From: Pomphorhynchus laevis
Taxonomy: Eukaryota > Acanthocephala > Palaeacanthocephala > Echinorhynchida > Pomphorhynchidae
NCBI GenBank assembly: GCA_012934845.2
Contig: WNNJ02001572.1
Location: 62,001-126,000, forward strand
DNA length: 64,000 bases
Direction: 5' to 3'
Under the pieces are notes generated by a model. The model saw only the letters and a program-made list of their open reading frames with translations. It searched no databases and was not told the DNA's origin. The translations under genes were made by a program, and so were the position numbers. How positions within the stretch are numbered: the stretch's first letter is position 1; each line of letters begins with the position of its first letter. Below are positions 20,590 through 33,880 of this stretch, piece after piece.

Positions 20590-21760
20590 AATGGGAGGTT
20601 ATAGTTGTCCGATTATAGCTGATTTATTTTTGAGCTTTATAGAATATGAATTTGTTCATAATAAAAAAATTTATAAAAAATAAATAAAAAATAAATCTAA
20701 ATTATATAAAAATATAATTATTTTATAAAATATAATAAAAATATAATTATCCTAAAAATATAATTATAGACATTTATATTGATATAAATAAAATGTAATG
20801 GGAGGCTATAGTTACCCAATTATAGCTGACTTGTTTTTAAGCTTTATAGAATATGAATTTGTTCATAACTGTGTAAAAACTAAATCTAAACAATATAAAT
20901 ATATGAAATATATGTTTCGATACATTGATGATATATGTGTATTTAATTCTAATAATTTTTATTCAATTAGTGAGCACATTTATCCAGAAAGCCTTATTCT
21001 TAACAAAACCAATATTAATGATAAAGAAGGTGTATATCTAGATATGAACATTAAATTAACATTAACTAAAACTACTATTAATTTATATCGTAAAGATGAC
21101 ATATTTAAATTTACAAGAAACATATTTTTGCATGAGCATTCATGCATACCATATAATATAAAATATAATACATTAAATAATGAAATTTTAAGAATTGCAA
21201 CAATATGTAATGATATTGGCTTTCTTCAGAATCATTTAAATAATTTAATAGATACAATGTGAAGTAATTGTAGCCCAATTATAGCTAACTTATTTTTAAG
21301 CTTTATATAATGGGAATTTGTTCATAACTGTGTAAAAACTAAATATATGAAATATATGTTTCGATATGTTGATGATATATGTGTATTTAATTCTAGCAAT
21401 TTTTATTCAATATTTATTCGTAGAATCCTTAAATATTTTAATGAATCAAAATTATTTAAAGGTAGGGACATCTATATTTAGACAAATAAATGTGTTCCAA
21501 TGGGATGTAATAGTAGCCCAATTATAGCTGACTTATTTTTAAGCTTTATAGAATATGAATTTGTTCATAACTGTGTAAAAACTAAATCTAAACAATATAA
21601 ATATATGAAATATATGTTTCGATACATTGATGATATATGTGTATTTAATTCTAATAATTTTTATTCAATTAGTGAACAAATTTATCCAGGTAGCCTCATT
21701 CTTAATAAAACCAATATTAATGATAAATAAAGTATATATCTTGATATTAACATTAAATTA
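20590..21760 (+). mobile_element. Tandem partial Naiad RT copies
   Basis: The RT motif B region is restarted four times on the plus strand, at about 20590, 20798, 21258 and 21500. Each begins at or next to the MGG-NSSPIIADLF motif and runs different distances toward the C-terminus. The second copy (20798-21262) is open for 154 codons and includes YIDD and NDIGFLQNHLNN. The repeated break at the same motif suggests tandem insertion or template switching. Confidence 0.75.
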
Positions 21761-22015
21761 AAATTTAAAATTGAAATTTAAAATATAAATTTTTAAATAA
21801 ATTTATAATTTTTTATCGATAAATAAAGTATGAAGGCGCAGCAAATGCGGCAAAATTTGCTAAAAATATTCAGATTACATCTTCCACAAGTTCATACATT
21901 TTGTCAAATTAGACAAAACGTTTCGTCAAATCAGAGTCTGCGTATTTTATACTACGTAATTTATAAAATAAAAAACAATCCTAAATTAAATTAATGGTTA
22001 TAATGGTTATAAGCT

Positions 22016-22245
22016 TTGGGTTAGAAAGCATCTCGGATACATGCAAGCGAAATGAGGTTCCTTGGCGGTATGGCCAGTCTTAGTCTTAGACTAAGACTGG
22101 CCATACAGTCATCGGTCATTCGGGATAGACTCGGAGTAAGGTCACTGCTTCTCCACATCAAAGAAAGTTCGCTGTTGTGGCTAGGACACGTTCTGAGGAT
22201 GTCTAGTGATCCCCTTCCTCGGAGGGTTTTCCTGGTCGGTCTATA
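22016..22245 (+). mobile_element. RTE-type LINE C-terminal fragment with palindrome
   Basis: The plus strand reads QAKEMRFLGGMASLSLR, SSVIRDRLGVRSLLLHI and LWLGHVLRMSSDPLPRRVF, the C-terminal part of the RTE family seen at 52.4 and 59 kb. A perfect inverted repeat of 19-bp arms with a 1-bp centre lies in frame at 22068-22106 and encodes MASLSLRLRLAIQ. Confidence 0.75.
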
Positions 22246-22705
22246 AGAAATAGTTGTTGTAATAATTGCTATATTGGATCTATATCAAATAGAACTAAAA
22301 TATGAATCAGATAAAATCTATTTCCATATTTTAAATTTTGGTAAATATCTGGAAAAATTTTACCCAATTACTAAAATGTGGTTTGTCTACTACTTGCTGA
22401 TAAGAGAAACTAATTGAAGTTTTAATAAAAAAAATCTAATTATTTATGAATAGAAATAAATCATTTAATGAATCAATGAATCAGATCGGATCACTGAGTC
22501 GGCGCCCTTTCTATTCCAAAAATATCACTAAAATGATAATGCTGGATCATAAGGCCCAGCAACCAAAGCCTTTATCGTACGCCAGTCTAGAATGTTGAGG
22601 ACATTTTAGACTGGCGTACGCATTACTAGAATAGCAGACTTATCAATCATAGACGAGCTGATGGTAGCTGATTGCAGCACTCATCAGTAAACCATAATTT
22701 TGATC

Positions 22706-22905
22706 TCGAGGGTTTAATTTTTGTTAGATATCATAAAATAGGCGTTTTGCTATAGCCGTTTCTCCCTTTAAATGTTTCTTTTGTTATTAATCATAAAATG
22801 TTATTTGAATTGACTAATAAATCAGGCGATGTATCAGAATAAGGATTAGAGGTTATCAGAAGGAACTGCTATGCTATCAGGTTTCGGCTCATATTCTTCG
22901 GGGAA
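22706..22905 (-). mobile_element. Naiad fragments and 3' module
   Basis: A short RT piece (22706-22760, equivalent to the segment near 6.28 kb) lies directly before the Naiad 3' module (22805-22900, CCGAAACCTGATAGCATAGC on the minus strand). A fold-back repeat with 20-bp arms, one mismatch and a 5-bp spacer lies just upstream at 22576-22620. Confidence 0.6.
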
Positions 22906-23827
22906 GATTCCATCAAAATTTTAATCTTGAAAGATTTATTTTAAGGTTTTATTTGATGAAAAATTAACTTATTTAATTAACTTTATTTCATTAACTTATT
23001 TATTTAGTTTCTTGTTAAATAAAGAAGTAAAAGACGTCTTGAAGTAAAAGACGCAGATACATTGTTAGTGATTATTATAATTTCGTCAGCATACATGCTG
23101 CGAAAGCAGTTATTACGGATTGTAGTTATTTTTTAAACATATCAGAACTTAAAAATAGTGATGAGCTTCTTTATCAGAACCCAACATATGAATGAAAACA
23201 TTGTTTGTGAAACAACCTTTTTACATAATTTACAAAAGCTAGCTAAACAAGCAATAATTAAATTTAATTAAATTAATAAAACCAATAAACTTTAATAAAT
23301 TACTATATACAAATAATTATAAATAATAAATGATTATAATAGATTTTATACAATTTATATTTAAACAACGATACAATTTATTATAAAAATTTAAAATAAA
23401 AATTAATTTTTATGGATTGACTTATAAATAATAACGATGTATTTGAATAAGGAATAGAGGTCATCATGAGAGTGACCTTTATTTATGACCTTCAAGTTTT
23501 ATGAATGCAATATGACATTAATCAGTTGGTAGGCGTTTTTAACAGTTGGTAGGCATTTTTGTGTTGAAATTTACAACTTAAAACACTTGCAAATAGGGAT
23601 TGAAATACAACAAGCGGTTAAATAGAAATCATGCAATATAATTAAAATAATAATTTTATAAAATCATCGGATTGCGGTTCCGAACTTTTAGATTGTTTGA
23701 TTTCACTCTTTATAAATTCTATTTAAATACGCAAACTCAGAAAGCTGATTTGATTAATATAGTATTATTAGAAAATTTAAAAACAATTGTGATTATAAAA
23801 ATATCGGTACGTAATAAGATATCAGTT

Positions 23828-23982
23828 CGTAATGCGTTCTAAAATTGATAACATCGCAGAAGCCATGAGACAACTAAATTCTGGAACATATGAAGTCTCG
23901 AATGCAGATGAACTAATAAGGCTTTCGGAGCGAATGAAGGAGTTTACCCTGAAATGCCAATCACTGAATATGCTTAGTCAAT
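23828..23982 (+). pseudogene. Unidentified coding-like remnant
   Basis: A 50-codon open frame reads MRSKIDNIAEAMRQLNSGTY, EVSNADELIRLSERMKEF and TLKCQSLNMLSQ, then a stop. It is hydrophilic and probably helical, and stands out from the AT-rich DNA around it. It could be a LINE ORF1 piece or a host exon. No family is recognised. Confidence 0.3.
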
Positions 23983-24429
23983 AAGAATTAGAGTCGATTT
24001 GAGGAAATGGTCTAACATCAGCAGGAAGATGCTACCTAAAGTACATACAGTAGCTCATCCCTGCAAAGGTCGAATAATTGTAATTAATGCTGGAACCCTT
24101 GCTGAAAGATTGTTGAAGTTTTTGGACACTAAACTAAAACTAATTGCTTAAGACACATCCAACAAATATTACAACTGCTTTGAATATTTTATATTGTAAG
24201 AATGATGTTTTATGCATAAAACATAAAATAAAAAACGATAACATCGAATGAGTAGAATATGTAATGACATTGGTCTCTCTGGTGTTGTTCGAATAGTTAA
24301 ATTTAAATATTAACCATTGAATTTTGAAAAAAGGAAAACAAAATTATTTTTAAAAAATGTTATAATAATTAATTAATTATTAATTAATCACTAATTTTAA
24401 ATCTGTTTTTATTTGTAAATTTGTTTAAA

Positions 24430-24865
24430 AGATTGATTAAATTTTATAAAAATCTAATATTTTATTATATAACAATTATTTACTATTTATAATTATTTAA
24501 TATTTAATTATTAAATTTTGATTTAGCATTATTATTTTTAATTTTATAATTATATTAAATACGTAAACTCAGCTGATTTGATTATTCATTGACAATAATT
24601 AATGAACAATGATTTATTTGAATCGTTGCAAAATTAAAAATCAATATAATTGATGATCAAAATCTATAATAAATAAACAATTTAATCTGTGCTAGAACTA
24701 GATATCAATTTTGTTAGTGATAATATTTCTGAGAAAATATATCAGTAAATATTTGGCTTAACAAGTTTTTCACATTGTCTGTTATCTTATTAAAGTCAAG
24801 TATAAAGAAAAATTACTTAAAATAAAGAGTAAAGGGAAATGGATTAACGGTTTTAACTATATTAT
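24430..24865 (-). repeat. Copy B of the inverted duplication
   Basis: This is the reverse complement of 13027-13440 with few differences by eye. It includes a Naiad terminus and about 300 bp of other sequence. Immediately next to it (24870-25065) is a second Naiad terminus followed by the same boundary sequence, ATTATTCATTGACAATAATT. Confidence 0.75.
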
Positions 24866-25064
24866 TTAATTATAAAATTTTGATTTAGCATTATTAAATT
24901 TTGATAAGCATTATTAACATTATTATGTTTTGTTTATTTTATAATTATATTAAATACGTAAACTCAGCTGATTTGATTATTCATTGACAATAATTAATGA
25001 ACAATGATTTATTTGAATCGTTACAAAATTAAAAATAAATTGATCATCAAAATCTATTTTAATG

Positions 25065-26090
25065 CAATTTAGATTCAGTCGGCTTTCAACGTGACAGTAT
25101 TTTAACACTAGTATTTTCAGAGATACCGAAAAAAATAATTAAGTCTCGAAAGAATTAATAAAACATTTGCATGACTCATTTTAAATTTATGTTTCTTTTA
25201 TAACAATGAACTAAATGAATTCACTAAATTACATAAATTAAATCGAAATTATAAAACCGTATTTTTTTGGCTTTTTAATTTTTCGTTGTCGTCCATTACG
25301 GTGACGTTTCGTTCACCGAGTACTAAACAAATCATTAAAAATGCCACATTTGCTTTTTCGAAAATCATTTAATTTGTTAATTATTGATTATTATTTATTA
25401 ATTATTTATTTACTATAAAAATGATTTTATCTCTTGTAAAAATTGTTTGAGATGATTTTGAGACCCCTTGACCAAAAAATCTTATCGGGCGTAATAGGTC
25501 AAAGTTACTCTGTCATGATGGCAATAAAACAGTATGTGCAAAGTGTATGCGTAATCGTCTTATGTAAACATTAGCGAGTACAACTTGAGTTTTTATCTTT
25601 GCGGTTACTTTGAGTTTACTTGAAGTGATCATTGAAGTGGATTTGTGTTAACAAGTTAAACTTTATAGCAAGACTTATGAAACTTTAATCAAGGACTTTT
25701 TCGAAGTATTTGATTAAAACACGCTGAATTACGAAATATTGATTTCAAACTAGCTATCTGAGTCACGTATTTAATAATTTACGTATTGAAAAAGTAATAA
25801 ATATTATTATGATAATATTATATTAAATTTTATTAATATTTAAAATATTAAATTTTAAAAATAGTAATGATGCTTAAAAATATTATATAATAAATTATAT
25901 AATTTAATAAACTAAATAATATATAATTATTTCAGGGTAAATAATATTTTAAGGTAAATAATCGCAATAGAATTTTTTATATGAAAGTTTTTAGTGAAAC
26001 TCTTTTAAGTGTTTTATAATTTTCTGATGCTATCGACTGTTTCTCTAAAGTCGGATTAGAACCTAAAGATAGATTAATAGATTGGCTCTT
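25065..26090. other. AT-rich region without a supported gene
   Basis: Only a short cysteine-containing open piece (LLCHDGNKTVCAKCMRN, about 25508-25556) and a decayed Naiad terminus near 25745 are visible. The cysteine piece is too short to call. Confidence 0.35.
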
Positions 26091-26094
26091 GAGT

Positions 26095-27770
26095 TGGAAT
26101 TTCCTCTTAATCAGATCAGGTAACTAAGTCTACGTATATAATATTATTTATAAATTAAACTGAATGATAAAATAAATTATAAAATAATAAAATAATAAAA
26201 AATTATGAATAATAAATTATTTTTATATAAGATTTTATAATTTTGTCAAATTTTAAAAAATATAATTCACCAAACTTGCTTGAAAATTAGCAGAATAATA
26301 TTGTATCAATAATGCACAGTTTCACTATTGATGGCTTAATATATTTTGTATATAACATTAAATAATAAATAATTATAAGTAATAAATAATTTTTATATAA
26401 CATTTTATAATATTCATATTTATAGAACTAAAATTATATTTATATTTATATCAAGTTAAAATTAAAATTGAAAATAAATGTCAAATTTTATGTATTGACT
26501 AATAAATAACAGACGATGTATAAGAACTAGGATTAAGGTAATCAGGAGAAACTGCTATGATATCGTTATTTAAAGAGTTGAATTTTCCACTTGAATCTGT
26601 TATTCGATTTGTATTGGGTATCTACTTGATTATCGCAAACAGATGTTTTATATTTAAGAACAAGTTAAATGCTCAATTATCTCATATAGTCAGAGTATCC
26701 TGTATAATATTTATACGAAGATAAAAGTATGAATTGTTTAAACAAGGCATTTGCTTCCTTTCCGATTCTTTCAAAAGAATTTCTTTCTTAAAAGAAATTA
26801 TAAAATAGTTAAATATTAAATAATTATAAATAATAAATAATTCTTAGATAAGATTTTATATAATTTATATCACAATAAAATTTAAAAGTGAAATTTAAAA
26901 TATAAATAAACTTTTATAAAAAAATATTTATAAATGAAAAAACGATATTTATAAATTTTTATTTATCAAATAAAAATAAAAGTCAATTATTTTATTATTA
27001 ATTAATAATAAATAATTATTAATTACTAATAATTATTTGAATAATTATTAATTATTTAAATAAAAAATAAGTATTTTAATTATCTAATAATAAAGAAGAT
27101 TCTGTTATTAGAATATAATATATATAATCAATTATTATATTTATATGATCACGTTAAAAGTTAATTAAAAGTCAATTTTTATGAATTTATAAATAAATAA
27201 CATACGATATATCATAATAAAGATTATAGGTCATCAGAAGTAACTGTTATGCTATTTATCGATCCAGCATAGCAGCGGAGTCAAATACATGCTAATGACT
27301 CATTTCCTCTGATCAAATTTGATTATCAAGTATCTTATTCTAATACAAAGTAAATTATTTATTATCCATCGATAAAAATGTTCCGCTAATTATTTTAAAT
27401 TGATATTAAATAATATTTTGTTGATATATATGTTTAAATATATTCGATTATACCACATTATTTTTATTTTTAATACAAATTGTTTATTATCCATAAAAAA
27501 TTTTACTTTAAATTTATTTTTAATATCATTGTGTCAATTTACTATTTTCTGCTTGATGTTATTTTTATAGTAACCTAGTTTAAAATATGTATCTATATAA
27601 AATTATTTAAATGATTTAAAAGAAAGCCAATATCATTACATATTGTTGCAATTCTTAAAATTTCATTATTTAATGTATTATATTTTATTTATTAAATAGT
27701 ATGCATGAATGCTCATGCAAAAATATGTTTCTTGTAAATTTAAATATGTCATCTTTACGATGTAATGTCG
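26095..27770 (-). mobile_element. Decayed Naiad ends and RT fragments
   Basis: Naiad termini lie near 26.10 kb, the module near 26.50 kb, another module at 27.19-27.36 kb and RT C-terminal pieces at 27.53-27.76 kb. They are broken and interleaved with simple AT sequence. Confidence 0.55.
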
Positions 27771-28194
27771 GCGGCCAATGATATTTGTTGCCGACAACCA
27801 ATACAAATAATGCCAATACGACTAATACAAATATTACTAATACATAAATATTATTATATAAATATTACAATATTATTTATCCATAAAGTTGATTTATATT
27901 ATGAATTTAATAATAAATACTAAACGCATAATCTTCTTCCATTTGAAATATATAGTTATTACTATATAATATTTAATAATATTTCGTTGATGCATAAGTG
28001 TTCATTATAATAAAAAGAAAAAATTCATCAAACTTGCATGAAAATTATCAGAAAAATAGCCATACCAAGAATACAGTATTTCTGAGTTATATTACCGTGA
28101 AAACAAAGTCCATAGGTCAATAATAACTTCTCAGTAGAGATCAAATCAATACTAAATCAAAATTTTCAAAATCAAATGCTATTCCATTAGACAT

Positions 28195-30400
28195 TTCATT
28201 ATCATCATGGAAGCGCAATTACAAGCAAACTCAACGGAATTGCAGGTTAGTGGTTTAATTTCTAATAAAACATCTTCTATCGAGGAACTTCCTCCTATCA
28301 AAAAATCGGTTAACATTGTTATCATAACACACTCTGTTCCCATGGATACGAAGCACCATTTCAACTGCTTTCTATGAAATTATAAAAAATTTCCGAAGAA
28401 TATATTTCTTTTTAATTTCGCCAAGTAGCTACCGTGTATCTTTTGTAACTGAGGACATGGCCAAAGACTAGACATTCGGTCAACAACATCTGAAAGATTC
28501 AGCTATTATAGGGTTAAAGCCTATACAGGCAACAATTAAGATCACTAATATTCTATCATCCTTAGATTAAAAAGATATTCGTGAACTCCAAGCATAATTC
28601 CAGCTTACCAACTTACGATTTATTGAACGGAAAAATAACTTACCTCTGACGATTGCTTTTGCGAACACTAGCTTGGACAATGCCTGTCTTCTGGCTAATT
28701 CCAGTTGCAACCCTTCATGGGTTGCAACTGGAATTGGACACTAGCTTGGACAGTGCCACAGCTGGGGCACTGGGGTTCGTCTTGCACAAATAAAATATGC
28801 TGTGGGATGTGCGCTTCACATAACCCAGATTATCTTACCTCATGCAGCATTGTTCCATCTTGCATAAACTGCAAACAACAGCATCCGGTGTAGTCTCGGA
28901 AGTGCTCCAAACTTAAGGAGTACCAAAAAAGGCACGTAACTGCTGCAACGATATGTTCCAAGACTACCATTCATAGCTATAACGGGACCGCCAGTGACAC
29001 TAGGCTGGCCATTAAAGATATCAGGGGAATTATATATACTAAAACCTCGGAACATATAGCGCCCATATTGACGCTTCTAAAGAAATTATCTGACGTTATC
29101 CTGAGGCCAAACATTGGAGCAACACCCGATACCAAAAAGTCGAACAAGCGTGTCTCATCTACAAATACGGCTCCCGTCAACCATCAAGACAAAATACTAG
29201 CAATGATGCGACATCGCAGTCAGTAGCACCAAAGAAACAACTGTGTATGAATTCATTATGGGCAGGCGCTACACAAAGAAAAGAAGAAAATGCCCGTAAG
29301 CAAATGCCTTCTCCTGTTGGAACGGGAGGTTGAAAGAACGACATTTCCACCTATGGTTCTGTGTACGCGCAAGACATCCCACTCCAGCTAAACTATCAGA
29401 AGGCCACTCCTATCAGAGTAGCCTTCTTTCAGGCAGCTATCCAATCCTTTCCTTAAATTGGTAATGAGAGTCTAACCGAATTTAATACCAACCTCTCCTC
29501 GCAAGCTACCTCGCTTTTATCGACTACCTATAAAGGTAGTATTTACAATCCCACTCCGACGATGCTCAAGGTCCTGGCCAAAATGCTTCACCTTCCTAAT
29601 CTCTCTTTTCGGCCAGACAGGCCCTCTAGAATGAATACTGGAACACTAGATATAGGTTTCAGCTTGGTAGGGATAGGGCGAGCATTGCTCACCTTAACCC
29701 TTCTCAGTCTTAATTCCGGAAGATATTCAAGGATAAGTTTGTATGTTGGAAGGATATAGCATTTGGCTGGATTGGTAGTATATCCATTGACAGAGTATTT
29801 GAAGAGTCACTATCCCTACATAACTACGGATCCACTCAATCTTCCCAACCAATCCCGTCTTGGGGTGCCTTCAGGAGCAGGGACTTATCTGTTACAGATA
29901 TCTTCAACTCCTGGGGTCCACTTATGGGCACCTCCCAATCCGTCGCTTCACTATCTTCTCGGGTCTGTCAGTTTTTGACAGCCGATCAAAGGAGAGAAGT
30001 GGCCGTCACAATGCTTTTAATCTACCATTCGATATAGCCGTCATCAATATTAGTCGTAGAATTTTTTTTACCCAAACGTAGTTCGGTCTCATGTCCTAAA
30101 GACCTGCGTCCCATTTCGATTTTAAACTCATCTCCATCAACTAAAAAGCGCTTGCGCGTAAAATTCGCGACCATTTAAATAGGTGTTACTTGATCTTACC
30201 GAGTGTTATATGGGTTTGTTAAAGGGTGCTCGGTCTATTCAGCATTAGGTGAAGTGCATCAGTTTTGTCGGGATAATGGCCATCAACTTGCTGTGGCTGT
30301 TTATTGACTTTTTGCTGCATTTGACCGCATCTCCATTCTCTTTATATTTTCGATCAGTTCATTTCTTGTAATATGTAATTGATATTTTATCTATGATTAT
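28195..30400 (+). mobile_element. Family C LINE, copy 1
   Basis: This is an APE-type LINE fragment. An ORF1 start is seen at 28207 (MEAQLQANSTELQVSG...), followed by zinc-knuckle cysteines (WGSSCTNKICCGMCASHNP, CINCKQQHP). Then comes the region leading to the RT (RVAFFQAAIQ, SSQAT, STTYKG) and the RT start (GFVKG, DRISI) to about 30.36 kb. The parts match 34.4-35.2 kb and 43.7-44.4 kb. The endonuclease segment is missing here, and many stops are present. A fold-back repeat with 17-bp arms lies at 28697-28735. Confidence 0.6.
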
Positions 30401-32380
30401 TTATTGAACTTGATTATTATAGATTTTTAATTATTTTTATCGATTATTACATTTTTTATCTTTATTTTTTACTTTAAAGTATAAGTAGACTCAGTTATCT
30501 GATCTAATTTATCAACAAAAATGATGTTCAATTTCTTTTTATAAAAATGAATACAGACAGTCGACAATAGAATAATATAAAAAAATAATTAAACGACTAA
30601 TCGTAAAATTCTATATTAAATATTTTAAAACTGATGCAAATACTGCGAGTAAATTCATAACATATCAAAAAGCCCCTTCTATTAATCGCTGATTTACAAT
30701 TATCTACATTTTTTAACTTTTTTCTTTTGATGTATACATTTTTAATCAATAATTCATTAAGAATTATGCATCATTCATTAAGAATTCTGCATTTAGAACT
30801 CTTCATTTAGACGTAGACTAAAATTTTGCTTTAATTGAGTGTTTCTTAGTTTTTATTCTCATTTCGTAGTGATTTTTGTTTCACACCAGTTTAAGCAGGA
30901 TGACAGCATCATATTTAAATTGCTGATATATTCCATTTCTATAATCCACCTGCCGTTGCGTTATGCTATTAAATAGCAAATTCTTAAGATTCCATAGTGT
31001 GCGATTTTCGAGCAAAACAGACACTTTCCAATAGCTGTGAAACATGATATTCTAGTCTTTGATGCTTCAAAGCTCTTCTAGCCTTTGATGCATATCTATG
31101 TATGCTGTAAAATGATAAACAAATGCCAAGTAGAACTGATCGCTAAGCCAATAGGAACTCTGGGAATCTTTTGATATCAGCATGTAGCAAAAGGCAGATA
31201 ATTCAGTTTTCAACGCTATTTGCTTACAGTTTTGATTTGAAGTTTATAATGATTTACGATTGTGGAGCTTGCGCTAACAGGATACAAATACTTTAGATGT
31301 CCTAAATTTGATAGATTTGATAAAGTAATTTTTAATGTTCTACAGACGTAAACCTATGCTGCTGCGATTAGAAAAGTGATCTTCATATTACAACAATCTT
31401 CAATTATTATTGAACGAAATGTTTGCTCATGAAATTAAGAACTCAGTTTAAAATGTTTAAGCTGAAATTTATTAGTATTTTTTATATTTTAACTGATTAC
31501 ATTTAGTATTAAATATTATATAATATATATGTATATATATTTAATAATATAAATAAACTTAAAAAATTGGAATATCTTAACACCAAAATAAATTTTGTCG
31601 ATTGTATTTTTATGAACTAATTAATAGATTATATACCCAAGTCAAATGTACGCTAATGATGCATTTGATTATATAGTGATTAATCTATATCGACTAACGA
31701 TTAGACAACTAATTTTTAGTCGCTAAAAAATTAGATTAATTTTTTTAGCTATTAAAAAAAAATAACAATTGGTAACTAAAGTAATTAATTTCATTAAATA
31801 AAATAAATTGTATTAACATATAAATAAATAATAGCTAAATAAATTATTTATTATTTATTATAAATAAATAATAGCTAAATAAATTGTATTAACATATCAT
31901 ACAATTTTGTAACATATTATTTGTACATATTATTTGGTATAAGTTTCAAAAATAGATATCATGATAAAATCTGCCCAGTTAAAATCCTCTTTAACTCCTA
32001 CATTTCATATTGATCTATTATTTATTTATTATTTTAATTATTTATTGCAGGTTGCCGCAAATAAACCTATAAATAATATAAAAATATATTAAATTTTATT
32101 AAATTTTAATATTATAAAATTAAATTTAAATTTAATAAATTATTAAATTTTAATATAATATTTTTAAAAATATGTTTTGTTTATATTTATAAATTTTTAA
32201 ATCGAAAATTACAACAAACGTGGAAGCATTTACACTGTTTAGTTGAACGATCTCTTTGTACAATACAGTTTTTAAAAATGATCCGATATAAAAACCTATA
32301 AATTATAATATTAAATTATATTTAATATTATTTGATATTATATTCTTATTCTTATTCTGAAACAACGTCTGTTATTTATT
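30400..32380. other. AT-rich region without gene
   Basis: No coding signal is supported. There is a Naiad-like terminus near 30.49 kb and a decayed piece of the Naiad module near 31.64 kb. The rest is AT-rich, with homopolymer and TATA runs. Confidence 0.45.
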
Positions 32381-33165
32381 AGTCAATTCATAAAAATGAC
32401 GTTTATTTTAAATTTCATTTTTTTAACTTGATTTAAATTATAGAAAATCTAAAAACAATTATTTATTTTATTATTTAATTATAAAATTTTGATTTAGCAT
32501 TATTAAATTTTGATAAGCATTATTAACATTATTATGTTTTGTTTATTTTATAATTATATTAAATACGTAGACTCAGTTAGCTGATTTAATTAATTGATGT
32601 TAATTTTATGTTTTTATCAGATATATGCCTTATCTTTCATTAATATTGAATGGTTATATTAAGAATGAGAATGAGAAATGAAACATTCTTAAGAATAATA
32701 ATGTTTATTAAGAATTTCCTCTGATAAAACTATATACTATCCGTTATGGCCCAGAGGACAAATAAGCGAATTAATATAAGCGGTTCCTAACAACAATTAT
32801 TTGTATTAGAATAAGATACTAGATAGTTTTATCAGAGGAAATACATCATTAGCATGTATTTAGCCCCGCTGCTATGTTGAGTAGAGGAATTAGAGGTCGA
32901 AACCTGATAGCATAGCAGTTCCTCCTGATGACCTCTAATTCTTATTCTGATACAACGTCTGTTGTTTATTAGTCAATTCATAAAAATGACGTTTATTTTA
33001 AATTTCATTTTTTTTATTTTAACTTGATTTAAATTATAGAAAATCTTATAACAATTATTAATTTTATTATTTAATTATTAAATTTTGATTTAGCATTATT
33101 ATGTTTTGTTTATTTTATAATTACATTAAATACGTATACTCAATTAGCTGGTTTGATTTGTACAT
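32380..33165 (+). mobile_element. Nested Naiad 3' ends
   Basis: Successive Naiad ends lie in the same orientation: a terminus at 32440-32585, an inverted pair of arms (32707-32733 with 32812-32841), a complete module at 32850-32960 (GGTCGAAACC, GCATAGCAGTTCCTCC, TGATGACCTC) and another terminus at 33000-33165. No RT coding sequence remains. Confidence 0.65.
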
Positions 33166-33168
33166 GCC

Positions 33169-33350
33169 TGCAAGAAGTCTTCTCTTTTTTCTAAAATGCA
33201 AATTGGAACCAAGCCATATTGAAAAATATCTTGTTTAGGATCGTATTTTCGAACAAGATAGTAGGTAGAATCGCCTTGATCTAGAATTTCAACTACATGT
33301 TCCTTCAGTGTAAGTTGATCAGAATTCCGTGCTGTATAATTGCAAACTGA
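33169..33350 (-). pseudogene. SH3-domain exon fragment between Naiad ends
   Basis: The minus strand is open for about 60 codons and reads as an SH3 domain: VCNYTARNSDQLTLKEHVVE, ILDQGDSTYYLVRKYDP, then FQYGLVPICILEKREDF. The ALYDY-like start, the acidic VVEILD, YYLVR where WW or WYLVR is usual, and GLVP...IL are in the expected order and spacing. SH3 domains bind proline-rich peptides, and this version recalls those of Trio/kalirin or obscurin-like proteins. The parent gene is not identified. A plausible acceptor (GATATCAG) precedes it. No clean donor follows; translation runs into the Naiad terminus and stops. Naiad ends abut both sides. Confidence 0.55.
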
Positions 33351-33880
33351 TATCAGTTCCTATTCATGACCTCTAATTCTTATTCTGATACAACGTCTGT
33401 TATTTATTAGTCAATTCATAAGAATTGACTTTTATTTTTAATTTCAATTTTAGATTTTAACTTGATATGAGTTGTATCAAAACGCTCTTAGTCGACAACA
33501 TAGAACGTTCGCGAAGAACTTATAAGAACGGTTTAAGCTAATAAGAGAAATATAAATTTGTTAGAAATATAAATTAGTTCTATAAAGATAGAACTGAGTT
33601 GTCATTATTCAGATTAAATGATGTTCGTTCAATGATGTTTGATATTATATTCTTATTCTTATTCTGATACAACGTCTGTTATTTATTAGTCAATTCATAA
33701 AAATGACGTTTATTTTAAATTTTATTTTTTATTTTTATTTTTATTTTTTAACTTGATTTAAATTATAGAAAATCTAAAAACAATTATTTATTTTATTATT
33801 AAATTATTAAATTTTGATTTAGCATTATTATGTTTTGTTTATTTTATAATTATATTAAGTACGTAGACTCGGTTAGGACA
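33351..33880 (+). mobile_element. Further Naiad 3' ends
   Basis: Module remnants at 33360-33470 and 33650-33700 are each followed by the AT-rich tail. The second ends with the terminus TACGTAGACTCGGTTAG near 33.87 kb, where the family C LINE starts. Confidence 0.6.

Noticed and set aside
25508-25556. A cysteine piece CHDGNKTVCAKC resembling half of a RING finger
   Set aside because: It is too short and preceded by a stop. Half a metal site is not enough for a call.
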